64,000 nucleotides of DNA. Origin: Closterium sp. Naga37s-1 (taxonomy: Eukaryota; Streptophyta; Zygnematophyceae; Desmidiales; Closteriaceae). The notes under the pieces were generated by a model. It ran no database searches and was not told where the DNA came from. It worked only from the letters and a program-made list of their open reading frames with translations. Shown here piece after piece: positions 1-10,573 of the stretch. Position numbers and translations under genes: made by a program. Each line of letters begins with the position of its first letter. Position 1 is the first letter of the stretch. The stretch is taken from assembly GCA_947471745.1 (NCBI GenBank), contig CANJKZ010000092.1, positions 4,135,001-4,199,000 on the forward strand, read 5' to 3'.

Positions 1-604
1 GTTTCACTGCGGTTCAGTTGAGTTCCATTGCAATCTAGATCGATGGATGAATTCTCTGAGCGGTTGAGCTTGGTGTTGGGAAGGGAACTGCTTGTAGGAC
101 GTGTACGGGACGGTGAGACCTGACGAACGGAAACTGCACTTCTTGTGTGGTAACAATTTCTGACTCGTTTGTGCAACGCCCAATATCTGACTTCGAAAAT
201 GTTCCTGCGTTCGTTCCTAAAAAGCGGAATGCGGACCAGGGTTCATTAGCCTTGGGATTGGTTCTGGAAAAAAGCCGAACCACGTGGCTGAGAGCGATTT
301 GGTCGGTTGTAGAACGGTTCTTCTTGCTTCGCACCTTTTGCCCAGCTCCCCCATGAAGCTCTTGGATATGCAAGCATATCCAAACCGCAGATTCCATTTT
401 CATGGTTGCGTGTGCTCCGCGTGAGCTTTTGTTTGCTGTTCGTCATGTCTCCCACTTTTGGTGATCAGCCAGCGCACATTCATTAGGAACTCAATAGGGT
501 ATCTTCGGACGTTCGTTTTTAAGAGCTTTTTTTCAAGATTGAAGAAATCCTTGATATAATCAGATCCGGAGGTTGGTTTCCCCTGATCCAGCGGAGGGGT
601 AGCG
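1..604. other. Upstream region of the OWL1/DNAJC11 gene
   Basis: No gene recognised. The short ORFs on both strands here have no recognisable domain. The stretch just before the ATG at 605 is presumably promoter and 5' UTR; I see no convincing TATA box at a suitable distance. Confidence 0.4.
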
Positions 605-3600
605 ATGGCGGGATACGACGATCCTCCCCCCTTTAGAGACGGAAGTAGCGCACGATCGGGCAACGCGGATCCGCACACCGATCTGTACGCGCTATTGCAC
701 GTCTCACGCGATGCTTCCGACGATGATCTGAAACGCGCGTATCGGCAGCTCGCGTCCGTCTACCACCCTGACAAGTACCCCTTTCCGCAGGTCAGCCGGT
801 GACGATTCAAAATTTACCTCTTTACGCCTCTGCACCGTCAGCATGAAAACACTTTCCAGCTGACGGCGCTTTTGGAGCTATGAATGCAGTTAATTATGTA
901 TAGAAATGTTTTACTTGCCTATTCCACAGCAGTCCGCACTCACCGCACCCACCGCACTCACTGCACCCACCGCACTCACTGCACCCACCGCACTCACCGC
1001 ACCCGCCTCGCCGCCGCTCGCTTTGTCATGCTTACGCAAGGAGTGATCCTCGCCATTATCCCCCCTCGCTACGTGTTACAGATGCAAGATGTAGCCAAGG
1101 ACCACTTTCAGCGGATCCGATCCGCGTACGAAGTGCTTTCTGACCCGGCCAAGAGACAGGTGTGTGAGAAGGTCGTGATGTTATTGAGTGTGACAATAAC
1201 GAGTGGCAACCTGCGCTTGAGAATTTTGAGGTCTTGCAATCAAAAAGCGCGTACGAGGTGCTTTGTGACCCGGCCAAGTCAACAACAGAGAGTTTAGGTA
1301 TCGGGTTGCAAGGTCTCTTACCTCCCTCCACCACCCCCCATCTCTCCGCACCTCTTCCCACCTCTCTCCACCACTCTCCACCGCACACTCTGTACGATCT
1401 GTACGGCATAGAGGGTGTGCTGTCAGGCATGGGTCCTCACCTGCTGACGAGTCAGGATATACAAGAGGAGTGGGAGCGAGATCATCTCTTTGTTTTTATT
1501 ATTCTTCCCTCTCTCTCACCTCTCCGGACCTCTCCACACCCCTCCCCACCTCTCCTCATCTCTCCCTCATTGCCTCTCTCCACCACATTCGCTCTACAGG
1601 TGTACGATCTGTATGGCATAGAAGGAGTGTTGTCAGGCATGGAGCTGGGTCCTCACCTGCGCACGAGGCAGGAGATTCGAGAGGAGTGGGAGCGGGCGCA
1701 GAGGAGGAGGGAGGAGCTGAAGGCGGCTATGCGAACTCAGCACTCCTCTTCCATGCTGCTCTCTGTCACTGCCGCTGACGCTATCGCCTCGGGATTCGAG
1801 CGTTTCCCTAGAATCACCGGGTAAGAATGGTGGGCTGTTAAAAATGGGAGGATTGTAACGAGGGGGAGGAGCGGGAGGAGTGAGGGAGGAGCTGAAGGCG
1901 GCTATGTGCACTCAGCATGTGCTGAGTCGATTTTTGAGTCGATCTCTCTCTCTCTTTTTTTCCCCTCCCAGCCTGTAGATGTCGATGCAGGTGCAGTGCA
2001 GGTTTGGCCCCCTACCAAACCCCCTTCCCCCCTTTCCCATGCCCCCTTGAACCCATTCCAGCATGCAGATGTCGATTCAGGTGCAGGAAACGCTACAAGG
2101 ACACGCTCGTGCTGGGGGGCTCCATGCTTCTCCTGAGTGCCTTATGCCCTTACCCACACACCCCTTTCACTCTTAAACCCCAAAACCTTGAACCCCTGAT
2201 TCCAGCATGCATATGTCGTTTCAGGTGCAGGCAGCGCTGTCAGACAAGGACACGCTCGTGCTGGGCGGCTCCCTGCTCATAAGGACCACTTCCCTACCCC
2301 AACACCTAGCCCCTCTCTCGTTTCCTCCTCCCAGCATGCAGATGTCAACACAGGTGCAGGCAGCGCTGTCAGACAAGGACACACTCGTGCTGGGGCATGC
2401 TCATGAGGCCCCTTTCCTTACCCCAACACCCAGCCCCACCACTCTCTTTTCCTCCTCGCAGCATGCAAATGTCAACACAGGTTCAGGCAGCACTATCAGA
2501 CAAGGACACACTCGTGCTGGGTGGCTCCATGCTCATGAGGCGCGTGGCAGGGGGAGGGTCGATGGTGGCGGTGTTTCGCCGGCAGATGGACGCGTACCAG
2601 ACAGGCGAGCTGGTGGCCGTGGTGGGCATGCGCACGCAGCTCACTCTCTCCACTGCCAGGTACACACACACTATCAGGGCTGGTGCAGTGGTCTGTGAGA
2701 TACCTGAGGACACAGCAGATGGGCTGCTGGTGACTTTTGAGGCGCCTCAAAAACTGGTGCAGTGGTCTGTGAGATACCTGAGGACACAGCAGACAGCAGA
2801 TGGGCTGCTGGTGGCAGTGTTGCGCAGGCAGACGGATGCGTACCAGACAGACAGGGTAGTTGTTGGAAGTCGCGGGGATGCGCACTCATCTCACTCTCTC
2901 TACCGCCAGGTTACTGCTTCTTTTATGACTCGAGGGGTGGTGTTGAAAAGGCCTGAGAACGCAGCAGATGGAGGGGTGCATTTATGGTGGCAGGGGAGTG
3001 TTCTGCGGACAGATAGGCGCGTGCTACACAGGGAAGCTGGTGGCAGTGGTGGGGGTCTGCGCACCTTCAGGTTAGGAGCCGACAGGGAAGCTTACTTCAT
3101 CCACCTTTCGACAAGCATTCACTCTTTTGACAAGTCTCAAAAGACATTCAGGTAAAGAGCCGACAGGGAAGCTTACTTCATCCACCTTTCGGCAAGTATT
3201 CACTCTTTTGACAAGTCTCAAAAGACATTCAGGTAAGGAGCCGACAGGGAAGCTTACTTCATCCACCTTTCGGCAAGTATTCACTCTTTTGACAAGTCTC
3301 AAAAGACGTTCAGGTAAGGAGCCGACAGGGAAGCTTACTTCATCCACCTTTCGGCAAGTATTCACTCTTTTGACAAGTCTCAAAAGACATTCAGGTAAGG
3401 AGCCGACAGGGAAGCTTACTTCATCCACCTTTCGGCAAGTATTCACTCTTTTGACAAGTCTCAAAAGACATTCAGGTAAGGACCCGACAGGGAAGCTTAC
3501 TTCATCCACCTTTCGGCAAGTATTCACTCTTTTGACAAGTCTCAAAAGACGTTCAGGTAAGGAGCCGACAGGGAAGCTTACTTCATCCACCTTTCGGCAA

Positions 3601-6600
3601 GTATTCACTCTTTTGACAAGTCTCAAAAGACATTCAGGTAAGGAGCCGACAGGGAAGCTTACTTCATCCACCTTTCGGCAAGTATTCACTCTTTTGACAA
3701 GTCTCAAAAGACGTTCAGGTAAGGAGCCGACAGCGAAGCTTGGAAAATTACTTCATGAGAACTTCATCCCCAAGCTAAGTATTCTCTCTTTCGGTACGTA
3801 CTCCTTAGGGGTTTCGGAACCATCCTGTTCTATTTTTCCAAGCCAAGGGTATATATGTCCCCTCGTCTCACGTGTCCCGCTCTTCAGTCTCAGGGATGTC
3901 TTATTTACTATCTCTCACTTCCTCTCATGTGCAGGCAAGTGACGCCGTCCTTTTCATCACCTCACCTTCCTTCATATCCACTTCCTCTCGCCCCATTCGA
4001 TGTGCAGACAAGTCTCGCCGGCCACAAAGGCGACAGCAGGGGTGACGTGGCATGCTGACGACGGCTCGCTCTCATTGGCCAATTCGTGGACGTCCCAAAT
4101 CACCGAATCCACTGCTGCATCGGTAATGAAACCTCTTTCACTACCGAATTCGTGAACCTCTTTCTCGATCTGCTTGCTTGCTCATTAATGTTTTCACTGA
4201 GGTTCTCAGACTAATGAAATCTGGAAATGTGCCAATAGTTTTGCCTTTCTCGCTCGTGCGACTTAAAAAAAGAAGAGTTTTGAGACGTCTCAAAACCACG
4301 TGAAAAAAGAAGAGTTTTGAGACGTCTCAAAAATCTGGAAATGTGCCAATAGTTTTGCCTTTCTCGCTCGTGCGACTTACTTGTCACATGTGCAAATCAT
4401 TTGTGGTAGACGCTTTAAGGTGCAAGTGTCTATCGAGTTAACTTAGCTCAGTCTTTCCCTCTCTGGCCCTCTTTTTCTTTCTTAAATGTATTTGCTGATG
4501 TTCTTATCGTCTCACATGCGGATCAACATTGGGTTGGGAGCGGATGGTGGGGCAGGGGTGGGTGTTTTGAGACGTCTCAAAGCATGCAAACTTGATCGCT
4601 ACGTGTTGCTTTTCTTACAATCGTCCCTCCCGCAGATCAACATTGGGTTGGGAGCGGATGGTGGGGCAGGGGTGGGTTGGCACACACAGAAGGACAAGAA
4701 CTCCTTCAATGCGGAGATCAAAGTGAGTGGGAATCCCATGCTCACGTCTCTAAGCTTAGAACCAGTTTCCTTTTCCATTCAATCCTAAACCCATCTTTTC
4801 CCATAAATGGGTTGGGATTTGATTCTTGAACTGAGTCATGTCAATACTTGTCTGTGTGCTCTCCTCTCCCCCACAACCTCCACAACCTTCGCCTTTTCCC
4901 TCCCTCTCTCCCCCATTCCCCGTGCCCTCCTCCCTCTCTTCACGGCTTCCCCACTCTCCCTCCTCTCTCCCCTCTTTCTCCCCATTTCCCTGCCCGAGTT
5001 CCCCTTCCCCCCACCCCATTCCCCTCTTCCCCCCCACCCACCAGGTGGGAGCAGGGTTGTCCTCTGGCGGCCTCACAGCCACTTTTGATATTTTTTTTAG
5101 GTGATAGAAGCATATCCTTCCTTTCCTCCCTGCCCCCTGCCCCCTCTTCTTCCTCTCCCCCCGCCCACCAGGTGGGAGCAGGGTTGTCCTCTGGCGGCCT
5201 CACAGCCACTTTCGTGAGAAGGTTCTCGGAGCATTCATCAGGGAGAATACACGGCAGGCTGGGAACGTGAGTTTGCTTGGGGGGGATAGTGTGCGGTGCA
5301 ACTCGATGTGCCACTCCTGGTGTGCGTGCGTGTGCGTGTGCACGTGCGTGTGTTGGTGTTACATTGTTTCTAAATGAAATGAAGGATACAAACATGTGGA
5401 GGTGGCCGTCCTGGCCCCTCTTCATTTGTCCCTGTCTTCCCTTCCCTCTCTACCCTTCCTTCTCTACCCTTCCCTCTCTACCCTTTATCTCGCTGCCCCC
5501 CTCGCCCCTCCCGACCATCAGCACGGGAGCAGACGTGGAGGTGGGGGGCAGCAGAAAGATATCAGACAACAGCTCGCTGGGCTTCTTTGTAACCATGGGC
5601 CTGCAGGTTCGTTGAGACTGCCCGAATTTGCTTTCCCGCTGCCCAACTAGCATACATCAAGCATATCTAATTTGAGGCATCCCAGCATTTATACTCTGGA
5701 CGTCCCAGTATGTATAGTCTGGACATTCCAGTCTATTATGGTGCAAGACGCTAGCATCTGAACACTGGGGTCCAGGACGCTGGATGCAAGATGAAATCGC
5801 TCCTGGGAATTCTCAAAAGCGATTTTAACATAGGACGCTGGATGCGAGATTGCCCACTTAGATACACATTCGTGACCGGGACCACACCTCCTCAACTCCC
5901 CACATCAACCCACATCACCCCACATCACCCCGCGTCACACCACCACCTTCTCAGGGCATTTTCTGGAAGGGCTTCTGTTTTCAAGGTGGTACGAAGGTCA
6001 CTGTATTATTGCCGTCTCAAGGCGGCACTTTTTTGCCGTCGCATGCAGCATGCATGCTTGCACGAGTCCAATCTCCACCGCTCCCTGCCTCTTACCACAT
6101 CAACCCACTCACTCACTGTCTTATCCCTTTTACAGGGCACTCTATGGAAGGTCCGTTACTCCCGAGGTGGTCAGAAGGTCACCGTGCCTGTGAGTGAAAC
6201 CTTTTTTTTTCCCTTCCGATGTTTCCAGTATTCTGAACAAACAATATTTCAAATTACGTCCTCTCTCCTCTTTCCATCCTTGTTCGCTTGTTTCCTGCCT
6301 GATGGCGCTGTTGTGAGTCCTGGTGGGGCGCCCACTATTCTCCTTCGCATGGGATGGGATCCCCGGTATTGTCGCACCTTTTGAGGCGCCTCAAAAGTCG
6401 TGTCCTGGTGGGGCGCCCACTATTCTCCTTCGCCTGGGATGAGATCCCCGCTATTGTCGCACCTTTTGAGGCACCTCAAAAGTCGTATCCTGGTGGGGCT
6501 CCCACTATTCTCCTTCGCATGGGTTTCCCACTATTGTCACACCTGTCCCATCATCTGCCCTTACCTTCCCCCCAACCCCAACCAGATTCTCCTCTCGCCC

Positions 6601-8589
6601 ACTCTACGACCAGCCATCAGCGTTCCAGCCATTCTTATACCCTCTGTCACATACGCCGTTCTCAAGGTATTACCTTTCACAGAAATTATACGCGTACCCA
6701 TGTTTATACTCCATTCTTGCCGCCCCTACCTATCTATGCTATTGTGGCATTGCTGCTGCCTTTCCACACCCATTACTCTACTACCTGAAGTTTGTCAACA
6801 AAGAGCCGTTTGTTAGCTGAAACTCACTTTGCCTCATTCTTTCTTTCCGGTCCTCCTTCCCAGCGTTGGGTGTTCAGCCAGTGGAAGCAGATCCGAGAGG
6901 CTCGGCAGGACCGGGAGGTTCGGCAGAAGACAGCGAAGCAGGTCTGGGAGTCCATGGCGGAGGCTCGGCAGCTACAGGATATGATGGCTCCGGTGGTAAC
7001 CAGACGGGTGAATGCGTTACAGCAGCGGCCGAACGGCAATGCTTTAATAATTCTATCAGCAAAATATGGGCGTCTAGGAGGAGTGGAGGAGAATAAAGAA
7101 GGGGAGAATCGGGATAGTAGCAGCAGGAGTAGTGGTGATGGTGGTGGTGGTGATGGTGGTGGTGGTGGAAAGGAAGGGGAGGGGCCAGGTTCAAGAATAG
7201 GGTTGATGCTGAGAGGACTAAGAGGATTGTTTAATATTGGCCTAGGAGGAAGAGGAGGGGAGGAGGGAGTGGGTGGAAGGGAAGATTTGGACGAGGATGA
7301 GTGGGAAGAGGGGGAGGGGGAGGGGGGAGCGGACAGAGTGGTGTTGCCGCCTGCAGTGTGGGATGTGCGCATTCCTCTGCAGTTCCTGGTGGACGATGCA
7401 AGCAACACGCTGCAGGTATGTGTGTTGTTTCTGCTGTCTGTGCTGTCTCAGCTGGGTATGCCGGTTGCACTGTCTGTGCTGTCTGTGCTGTCTGTGCTGG
7501 GTCTGCCGGGTGTTCTGGGTGTGCCTGGTGTGTGTGCTGCCACATGCGTGCAATTAACACGTTGCACATGCGTGTGTGTGCTGCACATGTGTTTGCTTCA
7601 ACCAATCTTACATGCACACATACATGCACACATACATGCACACATACATGCACACATACATGCACACATACATGCACACATACATGCACACATACATGCA
7701 CACATACATGCACACATACATGCACACATACATGCACACATACATGCACACATACATGCACACATACATGCACACATGCATGCACACATGCATGCACACA
7801 TGCATGCACACATGCATGCACACATGCATGCACACATGCATGCAGACATGCATGCACACATGCATGCACACATGCATGCACACATACATGCACACATGCA
7901 TGCACACATACATGCACACATACATGCACACATACATGCACACATGCATGCACACATACATGCACACATACATGCACACATGCATCTTCACATTCCTCTG
8001 CAGCGTCTGCTCGGCAGTGCATGTATGTGTGTGTGCTCTCATCCATGCATGTGTGCAAACCCTGCACCCATTACCCCTCTTTTTTTCCTCCCTCTCCTCT
8101 CCCCCCCATCCCCCTTCAACCACTTCTCTCCTCCCATCCCCGACTCGTCGGTTGCACGAAGAGGAGAGAAAGAATAGCATCATGGGTTTCTGAGACCAAA
8201 TTTTATACCAACACCCCTCCCCCCCCTCAAAACCATCCCTTCGCTCTTTCCCCTTCATCAGTTGCACGAGGGTGTGAGCAAGAAGGGCATCATGGGTTTC
8301 TGTGATCCTGCACCTGGACTGTCCAAGAAGCTAAGAGTGCGATACTCTTACAGGGGGGAGGAGAGGGAGGTGAGTGCTCCCTTTTTGTCCCACTCCCATT
8401 GCAGCTTGTCATGCCACTATCTTGCGAGTCATGAATGGAACAGTGGATGCACATTTTTCATAACATTTACTCATCTGATGCATCATGCATTCTTTGTGTG
8501 TTACGGTATTACTACCATGTCAATGTGAGCAGGTTATTGTGAATGACCTGGAGGCACTCTCACTGCCTCTACCCTCAAGAGATCCATAA
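605..8589 (+). CDS. OWL1: DnaJ-domain protein, DNAJC11/OWL1 family
   Basis: J-domain co-chaperone. DNAJC11 is a mitochondrial MICOS-associated protein in animals; the Arabidopsis homologue OWL1 acts in very-low-fluence light responses. Exons by phase: 605-790, 1082-1159, 1600-1820, 2462-2659, 4008-4122, 4636-4722, 5172-5266, 5522-5606, 6136-6189, 6586-6666, 6864-7415, 8262-8369, 8533-8589. They sum to 1917 nt, 638 aa. The J-domain (about residues 25-88) carries HPD at the end of exon 1. The middle is the beta-rich DNAJC11 region with the [23 protein letters not shown] and RYSRGGQ segments. The C-terminal DUF3395 domain has [25 protein letters not shown] and GIMGFCDP, and the protein ends [14 protein letters not shown]. 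It is about 80-100 residues longer than usual because exon 11 has a Gly/Glu/Ser-rich insert at 7085-7340. Most introns contain decayed exon copies. Confidence 0.85.
937..1011. repeat. 9-bp tandem repeat in intron 1 of OWL1
   Basis: Tandem copies of CGCACCCAC / CGCACTCAC. It lies wholly within intron 1, upstream of the second exon of the J-protein gene. Confidence 0.75.
1230..1470 (+). repeat. Degenerate copies of OWL1 exons 2 and 3
   Basis: 1230-1280 repeats the end of exon 2 ([11 protein letters not shown]). 1388-1475 repeats the start of exon 3 ([15 protein letters not shown] followed by [11 protein letters not shown]). Both sit in the intron before the intact exon 3 at 1600. They have diverged by substitutions and a small deletion and lack a complete exon structure, so I read them as decayed duplications. 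Confidence 0.7.
1975..2400 (+). repeat. Three truncated copies of OWL1 exon 4 upstream of the intact exon
   Basis: Segments near 1975-2130, 2204-2283 and 2335-2400 each repeat the first part of exon 4 ([17 protein letters not shown]), including a preceding CAGCATGCA acceptor-like context. The complete exon is at 2462-2659. Copy divergence increases away from the intact exon. Confidence 0.75.
2680..3070 (+). repeat. Truncated copies of the OWL1 exon 4 3' half, with bridging palindrome
   Basis: Two near-identical segments (about 2680-2734 and 2753-2816) repeat sequence around the exon 4 donor. They are separated exactly by an 18-bp palindrome at 2735-2752. Further copies of the exon 4 3' half lie at 2804-2910 and 2975-3070. 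Confidence 0.7.
2735..2752. repeat. Bridging palindrome TTTTGAGGCGCCTCAAAA
   Basis: A perfect 18-bp palindrome between two about 55-bp direct repeats in the OWL1 intron after exon 4. It belongs to the dispersed TTTTGA-N6-TCAAAA family of this window. Confidence 0.85.
3066..3740. repeat. 81-bp minisatellite, about 8 units, in OWL1 intron 4
   Basis: The unit is 81 bp, counted from the spacing of the CAGGTAAGG motif (3230, 3311 and so on). Units differ by only a few substitutions, such as CATTC/CGTTC and GAGCC/GACCC. Each unit contains the imperfect palindrome TTTTGACAAGTCTCAAAA and a consensus splice donor CAG|GTAAGG. Because 81 is a multiple of three, long ORFs exist on both strands (3072-3707 minus, 3127-3942 plus). 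These are a by-product of the repeat, not genes. Confidence 0.9.
4277..4332. repeat. Two bridging palindromes TTTTGAGACGTCTCAAAA between direct repeats
   Basis: Perfect palindromes at 4277-4296 (20 bp with the outer G/C) and 4315-4332, 20 bp apart. They lie between two about 48-bp direct repeats (about 4215-4262 and 4333-4380) in the intron after exon 5. Confidence 0.85.
4520..4582 (+). repeat. Truncated copy of OWL1 exon 6 ending in a bridging palindrome
   Basis: 4520-4563 repeats the first half of exon 6 ([14 protein letters not shown]). It is cut off by the palindrome TTTTGAGACGTCTCAAAG at 4565-4582, after which the intron continues to the intact exon at 4636. Confidence 0.8.
5042..5088 (+). 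repeat. Truncated copy of OWL1 exon 7
   Basis: Repeats the acceptor and first 44 or so bases of exon 7 ([14 protein letters not shown]). The complete exon is at 5172-5266. The intron between the two is strongly C/T-rich on the coding strand. Confidence 0.75.
5794..5825. repeat. 32-bp imperfect bridging palindrome
   Basis: Arms begin AAATCGCT and end AGCGATTT around a GAATTC centre. The right arm has the family signature CTCAAAAG; the left arm differs from its complement by three transitions. It lies between direct repeats of GGACGCTGGATGC (about 5775 and 5833). Confidence 0.7.
6305..6540. repeat. Three about 62-bp direct repeats separated by two bridging palindromes
   Basis: The unit begins TCCTGGTGGGGCGCCC and ends TTGTCGCACC. 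The junctions carry TTTTGAGGCGCCTCAAAA (6379-6396) and the slightly decayed TTTTGAGGCACCTCAAAA (6464-6481). Located in the OWL1 intron before exon 10. Confidence 0.85.
7608..7985. repeat. 12-bp microsatellite (ACATACATGCAC / ACATGCATGCAC)
   Basis: About 31 tandem 12-bp units in the intron after exon 11 of OWL1. A central block is enriched in the ATGCATGC variant. It generates long spurious ORFs on both strands (for example repeating His-Val-Cys or Met-His-Ala), which I do not annotate. Confidence 0.95.
8130..8195 (+). repeat. Decayed copy of OWL1 exon 12
   Basis: Repeats the exon 12 start (TTGCACGA then AGCATCATGGGTTTCTG) but reads into a stop. The intact exon 12 follows at 8262. Confidence 0.65.
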
Positions 8590-10573
8590 TGGCGAGGGAT
8601 GTGTGAGCCTGTGATGCTCCCCCATCGTGGTTTGAATCACTTGAATCTGCAGAATTGGTGTTACCGTAGGAGAGTTGAGCTAAGGGATTCTTTAGAGTAG
8701 CTCTTTCGCAGAGGGCCCTACATTCAAGAGAGATGCAGGAACTTGTTGGGCACTCCTGAAGGAAGTGAGCATGAAATAATAAAATGCTTTCATCCAGCAA
8801 TCCAGCGATTGCATACGGTACCATGTTCCACAAGGCAGTACCAGGCTAGTTCACTTCGAGTTCATTTGGAACGATTGGCATAGATGGTGTGCATGGAAAA
8901 GCAGTTTGTTCGTTCAAAGATTCATAACATGTCTAGCCGGTACCAGCTTGCGTAGCTTGTGCATGGAAGTCAATTTGTGACGGACTTTACACGCTTTGAT
9001 AGTAATAAAATATTCAGTGCCAGGCAGCTTTTGCGCTTATTGAACCATTCTGTCAGAGACAGCTGCCAGGGCTTCAGGCTGTGTCACAACCCTTGGAATG
9101 CCATCTTCACTTTTCAGTTGGACCGGCGTCCCAGCAACACTGCCAGCCGCAGGAATATTTGTGAATGCGTCGGATCATGGTTCATCTGCACAAGTGAGAT
9201 TGAAACGAGGGGTCTATTAGCGAATGCCAAGCATCCCGCGGCATGGTGTGGTCATGGAAAGAGAACAAAGGTAGGAGACCGAAACAAGCTAGGGTTTCAC
9301 AGAACGGCAATATGCCCATGAGTTGCACGACGGCGTGGAGTCAGTGAACGGAAGTTTGGCAACATCCAGATCGAATCAGCAAGGATTACTCAGTCTGGGG
9401 CGACAACGTAATCATCATCCTCCGTACGCCTTGGTGCAACTCATCAAGATAACAGGAAAACTGGACTGTGGTTCAAAAAACGAGCGGCCGAGGAATCAAT
9501 CAGCGAGCTCGTATATGCTGGGGGGCGTGGAATCAGTCTGACGTGCAAATCAAAGTTTAAGACATCAAAGAGATCAGAGGTATCGTTCAGGTGGATCATC
9601 ACTTTCCAGCCAACCCCAGAAATTGAGTCAGAAAGGAAACACTTAATTGTCAGCGGTGCAGTTAAGGCCATGGGTGCAGGTAGGTCCGTAAACTCACAAT
9701 CATAAGCCGCAATCATATCCGGGGTGTGTTCTTGATGTGCAATCACGAGTCACTCCGGCTGCGTTGAAGCAGCCATTATGCTAGAACCACTCGGTGCTAC
9801 GCTCACGGAGGAGCAGGGGCAGAGCCCCTATAGTGGCTTCAGCTCATGGGAAAAGTAGACAAGTGGACTGGTGATGACGAGACTGCTTACTGCCTCAACT
9901 CCCGGGACTGGTATGGACTGGAGCACGAAAGATGAGTTAAATAAGGATCTGGAGGGACGATTTTATGCATATGGAATTCGATGGGAGAAAGTGGATGTGG
10001 CAGGAGGGGATACTGGTGGAAACCACCCTCGCACCCAGAAGCCCTTGTTGGGGAATGGGGGTCAGGGGATTTTCGAGTGAGGGTTCCTACCCAAATAGAG
10101 GAGACAAACTACTTCTGTGTTACTGTATTATAGCAAGTTCAAGCATTGAATCGTCTCGTATCGGGACTTCAAAGAATCGTGTCACCTCGGCCATAGAACC
10201 AGAGTCAAACGTACTGAAACACGATTACTACCTCTCAACCGCGGTGCATCATACGAAACAACCCTGGATGTGATTTTACCCATTTTCTAAATATCTGGAC
10301 AGGGTGTGTCAGAAAGAAACCTTGAAACCCGCAATCCTTCGCAACCTGTTTACTTATTCAATATACCGTTCTGCAGCGCAACAAGTTTAACTGAACCGCA
10401 CTAAGAGCAACTCGTCCTGAAACACTACTCCTACAGCAACTCTGCAGTCTATCGTGTCTGCAGGAAAATTTCAAATCGAGGGTCATAAACAGCGGTCCCG
10501 CGCTGCCATCGCTATCTGTCAAACCAGTCAGCTGCTGCCTCCCTCCCATCACGCGGCTTCGACGCCGGTCGCT
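8590..10573. other. Intergenic region, no gene recognised
   Basis: About 2 kb between the 3' end of OWL1 and the DUF4346-like gene. ORFs are short and without recognisable domains. A short imperfect repeat (GGCGTGGAGTCAGT / GGCGTGGAATCAGT near 9332 and 9527) is the only structure I noted. The last few hundred bases are presumably promoter and 5' UTR of the next gene. Confidence 0.5.

Noticed and set aside
35..403. 122-codon minus-strand ORF at the left edge
   Set aside because: No domain, low-complexity composition, and it overlaps the presumed promoter region of OWL1.
3072..3942. Long ORFs on both strands (211 and 271 codons) with repeated 27-residue units
   Set aside because: They are produced by the 81-bp minisatellite, whose unit is a multiple of three; it lies inside an OWL1 intron and matches no protein family.
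7608..7985. CRISPR array
   Set aside because: Units are contiguous without unique spacers, and the host is a eukaryote. The same holds for the 81-bp, 31-bp, 22-bp and 17-bp tandem repeats.
7231..8305. Four long overlapping ORFs of His/Val/Cys/Met/Thr repeats
   Set aside because: Artefacts of the 12-bp ACATACATGCAC microsatellite, open in nearly all frames.
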